DNA of 64,000 nucleotides, from the NCBI GenBank assembly GCA_903772945.1, contig CAICTM010000056.1, positions 84,112-148,111 of the forward strand, given 5' to 3'. This stretch comes from Seminavis robusta. Taxonomy: Eukaryota > Bacillariophyta > Bacillariophyceae > Naviculales > Naviculaceae. Positions 44,952 to 56,041 of the stretch are shown piece after piece. The position numbers were made by a program, and so were the translations under genes. Numbering within the stretch: position 1 is the stretch's first letter; each line of letters starts with the position of its first letter. A model generated the notes under the pieces. The model was not told where the DNA came from and searched no databases. It saw nothing but the letters and a program-made list of their open reading frames with translations.

Positions 44952-47893
44952 CTAGCTCAATAGCGGAGAGACAGCTTTTGTGGTGGAGAGCTTCTCCAAC
45001 ACAGCTTCCAGCCGTTTTGCAATGTCTCGGGACTTTGGACGGTCCGATGGGTCAGCCCTATAACAGTCGAGCATAGCATCTCTAATGGCTGCGACCTCAG
45101 GGTCGGTTGTTTTCCTCACGGAATCAGGAACAAACGGCATCTGACCTTGTTGCACCTTGGCATTTACTTCCTCCTTGGACGGCCTACCACCAGGTTCCAA
45201 CTTGTTCCACGGTTCATGGCCACAGATTAGGCGAAAGAAAATGTGTCCCATAGAAAACACATCCACTTTCTCGGTCAAGTTCTTTTCATTGCGGGCTTCT
45301 TCTGGAGATCGCCACTGAAAATTTAAACGGTCAAGTGAGTAGCGCGAAAGGAGTGCTCCCTGGAATGGATAGGTCATCCTTGACTTACCTGAGGATTGGG
45401 ATATTGTGCTGGAAACCCACACGGTTCCTGCGACGTAGTGTTCCATCGTCGAATGATGCCAATGTTGAAGTCATTGAGCTTCAGTGTTCCTCCAATGCTA
45501 ACGACATTGGCTGGATTGATATCCAAATGCACAAAGGTGGCATTGTTGCCATCTGCATTGTCAATGCCGTGAACATCCGCGAGACCGTTGGCAATGTCTC
45601 GGGCAATCCTTAACCTTGCCAAGGGTTTGGACTTGGACTTGTCGGCTAGCTCTCCCAAGCGGGGTCCGTTGGCGTACTCGGTCAATACCGAGTGGCCACA
45701 GAATCCAAAGGCATTGATCACGTGGGGCGAGGATGTTAACCGCTCCATAGCCACCGCGTCAATGCGATCGTGCTCGAAATGAGCATCTTCAAAATCATGT
45801 CGGAATCTTCAAACGAAACAGCATGTAAGCAAGATCAAGTCAAGAGCAGCGAAGGACAAACAAACAAACTCTGTCAGTACTCACTTCAATGTCTTCAGAA
45901 CGACTCGATCCCCAAATAATGTCTGTTCGTCATTGTTTCCGTTGCTTTGTTTCATTTGTTTTCGCAAATCGAGGCGCCATGCGTACCGCCAGTACCCCTT
46001 GGTTCCAAACAGCTGAACGTCGGTTTCCGTGGATTCTTCGCCCAGATACTCCACTCCCAATTCATGCACGCCATTGCAAGACGGATGAAAGTTCGTTTGC
46101 CAATCCTGCATTGGAACACACTCGCCCTGGACGTACGGTTCGCGCAGCTCCATTTTGCGCAAGCGCTCATCCGACGAGTCCAGCCGCCCATAAAACTGCG
46201 TATTGTCCGTGAAATCAGCAGGATATTGCTCTACTGGACCATGCTTTTCATTTGGTTTGCCAAAGTCATCGTGAAGCATCACAACTCGATGATGTGTCGA
46301 AGATGATGGCGTGGGCGACCCAAACATGGACATATCGTGAAGCTCAAACCGGTAGGCATTGGCAAGTTTGTAGTCTGTTGTCTCCAAGGGTGGCGGTCGG
46401 GCAACAAACGACACTCTCGGTGACTTTCGAACTCGGTTGTATGTCATCTTCTTGTCCTTCTTGACAACGGTTGACGTCGGTGCAGTGGTTTTTCTCTTGT
46501 CCTCCTTTTTCGGTTTGGCTGTCTTTTGTGGATTGCGCTTCTGCTTGTCAGTTTCCTTTTCTTTCTTCTTGTCGCTCTTTTTCTTATTTTTGGCATCCTT
46601 GGTCTGTTCCTTTTTGCTGGTAGTGCTCTTTGGTGGGTCCTGCGAACCGGAATGAGATGGCTGACGTCCGACGGTAGCCAGCAACAACGAACCCCGAAGA
46701 CCACCCGTGGGAGGACCCACTTGTGGATGGTGCATACGGGGTGATTGCCGACCGCCAAAATCAAAACTGTCCGTCGCCAACATTGCCGCCCGACCTAGAG
46801 AAGTGACGCCAACTGCCACCAGGCCCCAGACTAGAGTCACCAAGCGCACTCGACAGAGCACAGCCCTCCATGAAAAAGGAGGTGTCCGAGTTGCTGCTTC
46901 GACCTGAATGGCATTTGCAGTTGTCGCAGATTGCGCGAGGCGATCTTCTAGTATGGTGGAGGAGAGATGCTCCATCTTTCTGGACGAGTGTCGACCTTGC
47001 TTCTTTTTCCATCGTTTCGACTTGGAGTGGCTGTTGGGAGGTGCTTCTTCCGTGTAATAGTACTGTTGAGAATGCTTTCGGCAGCGGCCATCCTGTTGCA
47101 AGACCTTAAGCTTGTTACCTCCCGTCGAATTGCGACGTCGATGTTCGGGACGGCATGTTTCGGCTGTCACGGACCGTCTGGATCGTCGTGTACGAACCGG
47201 TTCCTCCTTGGTGGACGATGACGCATTGGAGGCACATTCAGTGGGGGAATCACTGATGGACCGGTTGTATGTTCGGCGGGTCTTTCGGGTGTTCTTGCAA
47301 GCAAAGCCGGGTGCCAAGTTTTCCGTTTCTTCTTCTGGAAACAGCGCTTGTTGGATTCTCCAAGTTGGTGACCCTCGTCGAACGGGAGTGTCTTGCATCG
47401 AGTGGTCCTGATCATGGTTGCTACTGCTATTGTTGTCCACATAATAGTCATCTGAGTCTGACCAAGAGCCTTGATGCTCCACAAACATGCGGTTATCACT
47501 GCTACTGAGAGATCGGCCTGTGGCCAGTGGCGTCACACCAAAGCTGGGAGGACTATCATCCACAACGTGCTCTCGTCGTTGCAAAGGAGTGGACGATAAA
47601 AAGGCCGAGAACATGGAATAAGGAGTGGATAACCCATCTCTACTTGATGTAGCCGTGCCTGCAGGTGAAGAGGATGATGATGCCATGGATAAGGAGTTGG
47701 GGTTGATGTTGGGAATGTCACTGGCAAACGGAGATGGTGTCCTGCTATTAGTGCCATGGGTGGAGGTTGTCGTGAGGGAGGTAGCATCCGAATCATCCAG
47801 CATGGCTGCTGCTTTGTAGTCGGGAGAATGATCGTTGCTGTGGATTGCTGGTGTGGCACAATCCGTGCTGGACGGTTGCTGAGGGTGCATCAT
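44952..47893 (-). CDS. Membrane-linked atypical protein kinase (HLD/DFN type)
   Basis: Three exons (47893-45885, 45806-45389, 45314-44952) give 929 aa. The first ~340 residues are Ser/Thr-rich and disordered. A TM helix (~345-365, LVTLVWGLVAVGVTSLG) is followed by a very Lys-rich linker (KKSDKKKEKETDKQKR) and a conserved juxtamembrane region. The kinase core has the ATP-site Lys in RVVLKTLK at the exon 1 end, a catalytic loop HLDINPANVV (HLD instead of HRD; Asp and Asn kept), DFN instead of DFG, and WRSPEE where APE is expected. The C-lobe has VDVFSMGHIFFRLICG and DRPKS. I recognise the HLD/DFN pattern as a recurrent diatom kinase type. Residues for phosphotransfer are mostly kept, so it may be active; pseudokinase is the alternative. 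Confidence 0.78.
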
Positions 47894-49324
47894 GATCGCC
47901 TGCGCCTGAAAAATATAATGACGGTACTGCTACCCGTTGGCTACTACAGTATGCTACCCACAGTTCAGGATCCAAGATCGATGATGAGAATTGCAATAGA
48001 CTCCCAAACTCTGGAAAAACCAATCCCCCGTTATTGATTGTGTGAATACTTTTGCGGCCGTGGTCACTCTCTTTGCTCAGGTCAGCAAGGTGAGTGGAAA
48101 ATTCTCCGATGCGCACCGCTGTGGTCGTCACCTGTGTTAGCCACTCCGATGGTATCCCTACCAATAGTAGGGTCTTGACGCTATTATCCGACACAGCAAT
48201 GAACCGACAAGCAACAACTCTGGTTGTGGGTTTGTTTGTTGGTTGCCCTTGCTGCTTGCTGATGAGAGAGTAGGCCAAGGGTATGGTAGGCAATGGTGTG
48301 ACAGCTGATGCATGTATTTTTGATGGTACCGATTTGCAAAATGTGACGAGTTTGAGCGGGTTCTTCAGTCTTACGCGGCAACGCTTAGAGAGGCCAAACG
48401 ATTGGGAGGGTGAAGACAGAGAGCCCCCCGGCGATTAATATGCGAACCACATGCAATTTAAAATTTGTTTCCTCACAAGACCGCCTTTCATTTGCCGCCA
48501 TCAAAATAGCGCTCTTTTCGACCTTCGAAAAACACGGAATGAGGCGGGATGGTAGATAGAGTGTGCCGATACCGGTACTGCTGCCGATACCATAGGTACG
48601 GTACCATGCGTTGATAGGGTAGCAGAATAGCTAACAAAGCTTGCCGGAACAGAATGAGTTAGACTACTGTAGAAGTTTGAACCATCACCACCACCGACCT
48701 ACACAGGAACAGATTGATCTCCTTTGTATGGGTCAATCTTACTGGTACCGTACTGTAAATGTTCCTGAAGCTTGCTTTGGACAGTATGCCGAGTTTGTAT
48801 AGTATTCCTTAGCTTCGAATGAGGATCTATCGAGGTGGCAAAGCTACTTTACTAGACTACTAGTACTACCGTACCTGGTAGTATTGCTTGATCTTGCGGT
48901 ACGGTAGTCTGCAGCTGCAGAAACTTCTATTCGTTGTAGAATCTTTCCGGGCGTGGTCATGGGGTATTGATTGATGAAGTGATGAAGGCCTACATGTATC
49001 CCCACATCATGTTGTGTTTGCAGCGGCGCTGCCGGTACCGTACACGTGTACCGGTACAGGCACCGCACCTCCTCCTCCAAGATAACAAACCTATTTTTAC
49101 AGCCTTGCAGGTTTAATTAGTCATGATTGATCATACACAGTGTAGTGACGTCGTTTTGCCGAGTTCATCATGAGAAGCCAACAAGCAAATTGCCGAGGAT
49201 CTTTCTCGCGACGAATCTACTTCGTCGGTGGCGGAAGGATTCACAAAACCAAACAGCGAAGGACGAGAAAAGAAGATACCTATTGGTCTCCCATCCATCA
49301 ACTCGAAGCATCTCACAACCAACA
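47894..49324. promoter_or_regulatory. Intergenic region between divergent kinase and PFK genes
   Basis: 1.43 kb holding both promoters by position. It contains dense GGTACC, TACCGGTAC and CTAG words (48570-48920 and 49020-49070). The frame of the PFK gene stays open back to an ATG at 49127, so part of 49127-49324 could be an N-terminal extension rather than leader. No other gene seen. Confidence 0.4.
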
Positions 49325-51392
49325 ATGTCGTCTGCTTCTACTAGTAGCCATAGCACTTCCACACTGGCTGTGACAGCAGCAGTAACAGGAGTAGTTGCTG
49401 TTAGTACCACTGCCTTGATCACGTACCTTGTCACAAAGCGCAATGAAGAGTACAAGCATCAAAAATTCCAGTATGAAACCTACCAGCGTGATTTGATGAT
49501 CCGTGAAAAGACCATCTTGGCTCGAAAAGAGGCAGGAGAGCCTCCCACAGGAACACCCATTGATGTTCGTGTGGATCGGGTATACCTCTGGGAAGTCGAA
49601 GATTTGCGCAAGCGATTTCCTGGTACCAAAATTGAAAACAAAATGAGGGTTTCCAGCTCGACACTCAAGACGAGGAGCCCCATGATGCGCAGGGTAGCTG
49701 CTGCCGATGGCGCTGGAGGAAAACGTGGCTCCTTTACCAGTGGTGAAGGATATCAGATTACGGAATACAACAAGTTGATTACCAATCACGAGTGTATTTT
49801 GGGCCAGATTATTCGAAAACCCAACATGGCAGTTCACTCGGTGGGTTATATACGAGCTGGGCCTAGACGACACCTACACTTTGATCCCCGTCAAGTCAGT
49901 GCTGCCATTGTCACTTGTGGAGGACTCTGTCCTGGACTCAACAACTGCATTCGAGAAATTACCAAGACATTGCACCAGTTGTATGGAATTGGGGGCAAGG
50001 TTTATGGAATTCAGGCCGGATATCAAGGGTTCTCTGCCACAGAACCACATTTGCAACCCCTTGAGTTGACACCAGAACTGGTGGAAGATATTCATCATAG
50101 TGGAGGTACAGTCTTGGGATCTTCTCGTGGAGGATTCAATTTGGAGGCCATTCTGGCATTTTTGAAAAAGAAAGATATCAAGCAGTTGTATGTTATCGGA
50201 GGTGATGGAACCCATCGTGGAGCCTTTCGCATTCATGAAGGTTGCATGGAACATGTAAGTGATGCTGGTTACAATTATGTGTGAGGGCCTTTTTTTTGTT
50301 TTGTGGGAAGAACGCGTCATTGACTCGATGTGAATCCACGATTCCCCTTTTATGCAGGGTCTCAATGTAGCAGTGGCCGGAATTCCGAAGACGATTGACA
50401 ACGTAAGCAGTTTGTACCCTTCTTGCAGTTTGTGGTGGAGTGCTGCCATCCAGGATAGGACGGACATTTTACTCGTGGAAAGTGACTTTCTCGCTTACTC
50501 TACCATGACATTTCTTCTCGCAATCCGCTTGAACAGGACATTGACCACATTGACCACACCTTTGGATTTGCCAGTGCTGTGGAGGCTGCCCAAGTTGCCA
50601 TTCGCTCTGCCAAAACAGAAGCAGTCTGCAATCTACCAAATGGTAAGAAGGCTTCATTGGGATTCTTCCCCTGTAGAATTGATTTGATGCCTGCGTTGAG
50701 CCCTATGCAAACAACTCTCAATACATAACAACAAACTGCTATTCTTGCGATTGCACCTTCTGACAGGTGTTGGTATTGTGAAGTTGATGGGACGCTCAGC
50801 TGGTTTCATTGCAGCTCATGCCACCATGGCATCTGGAGATGTGGATCTTTGCTTGGTTCCAGAAGTCCCACTTGTGCTGGAAGGTGAGAATGGTTGCTTG
50901 CCCCATTTGTGGCGCCGGGTCAAGCAACAGGGCTATGCTGTGGTGGTAGTTGCAGAAGGAGCTGGAGAAGAGGTGCTGGGGACCTCTGCTGAAACTGATG
51001 CCAGTGGCAACAAAAAGCTCCCCAAGATTGGTGAATACATGAAGAAACAGGTGGAGGAGTATTTCAAGAAGATGGGAGAAGTTGCCACAGTCAAGTACAT
51101 TGATCCTTCCTACACAGTCCGCTCTGTTCCAGCCAATGCAGCCGATTCCTTGTACTGTATGCAACTGGGCCAGAATGCTGTCCATGGTGCCATGGCAGGC
51201 TTTACAGGTTTCAGTGTTGGTCTTTGCAACAATCGAATGGTCTTTCTCCCCATTCCTGAATTGGTAGCAACTTCGCCCCGGAACATGAATCCCAAGGGTC
51301 GCACTTGGGAGCGAGTTTTAGCTTTGACTAGGCAACCCAACACAGTGCCAGAGGATAAGGAATTTGATCATACAGAGCCTACCTTGCGTTAA
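49325..51392 (+). CDS. PFK: 6-phosphofructokinase, plant/group III type, with N-terminal TM segment
   Basis: Four exons (49325-50254, 50358-50402, 50537-50642, 50767-51392) encode 568 aa. The start MSSASTSSHSTSTLAVTAAV is the first Met before a hydrophobic helix (~14-36); an in-frame ATG at 49127 would add 66 residues. Key motifs: CGGLCPGLNNCIRE (phosphate loop, ~198), VIGGDGTHRGA (~292), GIPKTIDND with its Asp on the next exon (~320), and MGRSAGFIAAHATMASGD (substrate loop). Gly in GGDGT with Lys in PKTIDND is the combination found in plant-type ATP-PFKs; PPi-dependent enzymes have GGDDS and GD. It phosphorylates fructose 6-phosphate in glycolysis. The TM helix suggests membrane tethering, which is unusual for PFK and is the main open point. 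Confidence 0.87.
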
Positions 51393-52680
51393 AGTGCACA
51401 AAACACTGTGGCAAAGTGCACAAAACTCTGTGGCTTCCTCCATCTACCAACTCACCCCTTTGCACTGAGGCATGATCAGAGAATAGTGGAAACAGCCCCA
51501 GGCAAAAGGCACCGGCAGCCAACGGGAGTGGCAACACATGCTCTTGGAAGAAACTTTCCCCCAATTAGTTAGTCAATTTTGATTGTTGAATTCCGCAAAC
51601 CTCACTTGTGATTCTAGCTTGGTACGTGTGGACTGCCTTGGCCTACTCGGTTGCATAATTCTCTGCCGGTGCCGGTACATGTTGCGACCTCCTTTCGCTC
51701 CCAGCGTAGAGCTTGTACATCTGGAACCATCGGTGTTCGCTTGCGTTTCGTCGTTTCGTTGACCTTGGCGGAAGGCTGGGAGGCAAACCCAACGTGTCCT
51801 CTCCTGCACAATCGTAGTCTTCCCACACGAAGTGCTCGTGGGTCAAACTGAGACAACGCGCTGGAAAACGTCCCATGTCATCGGTGGAGTTCTCTCGGAC
51901 AAAGAACCTCGGTCAATTGATCGCTTGTGGCGTCAGTCGGGCGCTTTGATTTGCGAATGGGTTGCTATGTGGTTAAAGTGAGTTATGGGTGGGAATGGAC
52001 ACCAGAGGCAGGGCAGCAGTGCAAGGCAGGAGGGGGCTCGCAGGCAAGATCGAGCAGACCGAAGGAAGAGGGGAAGGAGATCGTGCAAGGAAGGAGGCAT
52101 GCAGGACACGTTTGAGTTCAAGAACCCAGCCCAACATCTCTCGTCGTAAAAACTCGTGTGGCCACGGCATTTCGCGAATATGTTCAGGGTCCATGCCATG
52201 CCCACCCCGGAACAAAGCCAGTTCACGACAATCTCAGACTCGACTCGTATCGGTCGGATGTGCCTTTGTAGTTGCTTGATTTTACATGGGACAATTCGAT
52301 GACAAAGCCATCAGCAGCATGAGAAGCTCTGGATCAAACCTCTCTATTGTATCCCTTGCTTGCACTGATGAGTCGAAGGAACCAAAGCAAGGAGACGAAG
52401 AAGCAGCAGTCTCATTTTGAATACACAGATCTTAGCTACGACGCTTTTAACTTGGCGCGACTTTCCGGACATGTTGCCAGAGTCCTGTCCCCGCACCTCT
52501 AAGAATTACAGTGAGATATGAAGACAGCATCTGGATCCAGGCCTTTCGATGTTTCAATCTAGCTGCTTGAAATTCCCAGCGCACGTGCGTCCCGGTATCG
52601 AAAGGCGCTCACCCGATGACCACCAGCCATAATTCAGCATCAGCCGAAGTCTTGACCATTCATGACCAAATCCTCGAAAA
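51393..52680. other. Intergenic region between convergent genes
   Basis: About 1.29 kb. Just behind the PFK stop is an imperfect two-copy repeat of agtgcacaaaac (51393-51440). On the minus strand near 52230-52100 a short frame reads CRELALFRGGHGMDPEH and continues PWPHEFLRREMLGWVLELKR; it looks protein-like, but I cannot connect it to a gene. No RNA gene was recognised. Confidence 0.4.
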
Positions 52681-55600
52681 CTAACACTCGACTATTCTCA
52701 TGCTGCCATTTTCATCTGGTAGCAAACATGGCACCGGTACAGGTAGCTCATCAGAGGTGCTTGTTGTGAGCTCAGAGGATTGTCCTGTGGCACCACTGTG
52801 GTGGCTACCACTTAAGTTCTTGACTGTCAGCCAATAGGTTGTCATTTCGCCCTTGCCTTGTACAGATAGGTGTCGTAACAAGGGCATTTTGAGCAATGAA
52901 TTAGCTCCCAAAGACCAAAGAGCCTTGCTCAGTCAGATCAATAGACATGAAAATGACATACCTTTGGCCACAACCTTGTTGGAGCGCTTTGTGGTCCAAT
53001 CAGACTTGCCAGCTTTGACAAGCAGCTGACAAGTGTCGTGGGAGCATTGGATCGACCCTGGCCGCCCATTGCTTTCCATTCTAGATGCAGTATTGACTGT
53101 GTCAATGAAGCAATGAAGAGAAGGTTAACGAAGGTTCCGTTTTGTTGCAATCAAGCTCCAATAGCTATCTAGCTATCTAGCAATGGTCATACCTGTATCT
53201 CCAAACAACTGGAAAGCCAAGATTGCACAAGCAATTGAGAAGCCCATCCTGTACAAGCTATATAATAGCAGCAATTGTAACCTACCTGGAACCGGCCTTT
53301 CTCTCCACGAAGAACCCCAGCAGTGACTGGACCCTGCAATTCAGGAGGCACAGCAGCTGGGTAAGATTCTTCTTCAAAGGGTGCACCGCTGGGCCTTCTA
53401 AAGGGAGACACTTACTGAATGCAACCCAATCCTCACAACCAGATCTCTGGTATCTGGACCCAACGTTTCTGCCAATGCATTGAATACTAAGCTGCTTTTT
53501 CTCAGGCAATCCCAAGCAAAGCGAGTTGCAACCACAGCATGGTCTCTTCTGGGCTCTGCAGAGCAAAAGAGTTTGAACAGATTTGCTTTAGCATACCCAT
53601 TCTCAAAGATTAGGCAGCCATGGTGAAAGAGCTAGATAGAAGAAACACGTACTGGGTAGGCCCACCACACCAACATAACAGTCCCCCACTGTTTCCACTG
53701 TGGTTCACAGAGAGCATGTTAGGCATCAGATAGGCTTCTGCAACACTTTTTTGCCGTCCTACAATCGGTTACCTTTGAAGACACATCTCCTCCTAGCAAT
53801 TACATCAAATTCACCATACAAAGTCTCCAAAAGGACAAACACATCATGTGGAGTGCGACTGCCACTCCACTTGGTAAAGCCTGCAGAGGAAGGCAAAACT
53901 GGAAGGGTCAGCTATGGGTTCTACCATCTACGGTTGCCCAAACAGCATGGAACTCACCCACTAGATCACCAAAGAAGACAGTTGTTTCTGGATGCAGAAA
54001 AGCCAAAGCATAGTCAGTACAATTTCACTGCATATCTCACAAAAGGTGGCTCTGTGATATGCGATCTCTTACCAGGGTAGTGATCAGCAATGGGAGCATC
54101 CTCCAAGATCTTGATCCCACCAGCAAGCTGCCCTTTCCTTGTGGTTGCTGAATCAGCAGTTACAGTGGCCATCTGTGTAGTGCCAGGTGTGCCATAGTCC
54201 TTAGCACCTGAGTTCAAAAGACTTTTCAAATTGGACCTATCATCAACAGAGCTTCCATTCCTTCCTGCCTCCATTTCTCTCTGAGCCTGTGACTCAGCTT
54301 GCTCCATAATCCGATCACGCACGGCATCAGGGAACAGCTGTGACACAATAGCAGTAGTCCTGGTAGCAACTGTCATGACCTTTTGCTGTCGTCTCTGAAC
54401 AAACCAAACAAAGACGAAGAAGAAGGCACCCAAGGCTGCAAAGATGCCAGCAAGAAGCCCCACAAACTGTGCTGTGCTGTTGGAAGAGTAGGTTTCTTCA
54501 AAAGCCTTGGAAGGGTAAATGGCTAGACTGTAGAGGCACTGGTTGGCCACGGCAGATCCTTGCTCTGGTAGAAAGATAGATCCAAAATCCACCACTTGGA
54601 CCATGTCCGAAAACTCTGGGTCGTGCAAATCCCCGTCACCAAGGAACTCAGCATGAGGTCCTATTAGTTCAAAGGAAGTGGACTGCTCGCATGTATTTTG
54701 GAGGACAACTATAATCCCAGTAACTCCTGGTGGCAGAAGGTCGGTTAGGTAGAACTCCCATGCCAGGATACCATGAAAGGCACCAACTAAGATTCTGTTG
54801 TTCTTGTCAAATGAGTCATAGATTGGAGCCATGACAAGGGAATGTGGTCGAGCCATTGCCCAAGAGAGGTTGGGGAGAGAAGAGGTTTCGGTCATCACGC
54901 CATTATGGTCATTGCTGTCCGTGTCATGATCATCATGAGAATGATCATCGTGGCTGATAGTTTCATTCAGCCTTCTATGTTCATGATGATGTTCATCCAC
55001 ATGGTTCATCTCGTGCCCCTGGTGGTCGTCGCCATCCTGGTGGTCGTCGCCATTGTCGGCCCCTTGGTTATCATGGGAAGAGGGCGGGGAAGGTAGTACC
55101 GACTTTGCATCATCATGGCTGGCATGATGGCCGTGACCATCATCTTCACCTTCGCTACCATGTTCAAAGTACTTGTGAACCGTAAAACTATCCCAGAAGG
55201 CTTTCGATATGGTTGCATGTTTGTTTGTTTGCATCTCCTGAAAGGTCTCACGGTATAAACCTTCAGATAGCAGGTCGAAGTTGATCAAGGATGCATCACT
55301 GGGAAGGGGTGACATTTGCCATGCTGGTAGAAATGGGATGGTGTGTGATGAATGATCAGCAGTGCCTGTGGCATCATAGATTTGAGGGGGGATGTTCCCA
55401 GGAGCGCTCTCTGTGCCTTCTTTCAACCAACCAGTGTTGTTTGGGGAAGCACTGTATCCCTCCCATTTCTCAACATGTTGGCTTCCTACGACCGGGGAAA
55501 ATCCAATCATCTCGAGATAGGCTGATTTGCGAACCCTGAGAGCTCTCTTTTCAAAGTCTGGGATAGTTGTGCAAGGCCACTGGTAGCCCAGCTTCTCTCC

Positions 55601-56041
55601 CGTGAACGTCGTAAAACTTGTAATGGAAGTTGACATTGCATCCAAGGATTCCACAACTTGCATTGCATGGTAGGAGGAAGATTCAGAAATGACTGAGGCA
55701 TGTTGCATGAACTAAAGGTATCCATACATGTGGAGCAGTGAGGCCAGAACGACTCGCACAACATCTTCGAAAGAGCCAGAAGCACAAACTTACTCCGTGT
55801 TGAAAGTCTTCCTTTTCATCTCGTGAAAGAAAGGCAAAGGTCAAATCATCACAGCCGCAGTTATGGCAATCATAGTCATTACCACAAGCATGGAAACAAG
55901 CACATGAGTGGAATCCCTCTTGGCTAAACCATGTTTGGCAGCCTCCTGTTGATCTCCATCTTCGTTATCGACATCCATGCCGGAGTCCACCAGCGAGCCA
56001 TGGCTACAGTTCCACTCCTTGAAGTCCGTCAGGCTCGTCAT
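52681..56041 (-). CDS. Receptor-type class III nucleotidyl cyclase, probably guanylyl cyclase
   Basis: Ten exons: 56041-55794, 55711-54073, 53987-53958, 53880-53773, 53697-53653, 53555-53416, 53333-53286, 53208-53193, 53096-52962, 52856-52681; about 861 aa. Exon 1 has TM1 (VLVSMLVVMTMIAITAAVM), then a one-base frame break at 55843-55845, where a T run is one short; beyond it FAFLSRDEKEDFQHG continues. The ectodomain (~90-495) holds a His/Asp-rich segment (~270-357). TM2 (~497-523) precedes the cyclase domain (~620-815): TTVFFGDLVGFTKWSG and VETVGDCYVGV supply both metal Asps, LFGDTVNTASRME the Asn and Arg. Glu in VETVGD is the guanylyl-type base-contact residue, but the second site is Gln (FQLFGDT) instead of Cys, so specificity is not certain. 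Plan: TM-ectodomain-TM-cyclase, an extracellular sensor making cGMP (or cAMP). Confidence 0.82.

Noticed and set aside
46437-46655. Plus-strand hydrophobic ORF (Phe/Leu-rich, 72 aa)
   Set aside because: Antisense of the Lys-rich linker of the kinase gene (AAG/AAA read backwards gives CTT/TTT).
51989-52279. Plus-strand 96-aa ORF behind PFK
   Set aside because: Arg/Gly-rich chance frame with no recognisable motif; the opposite strand is at least as protein-like.
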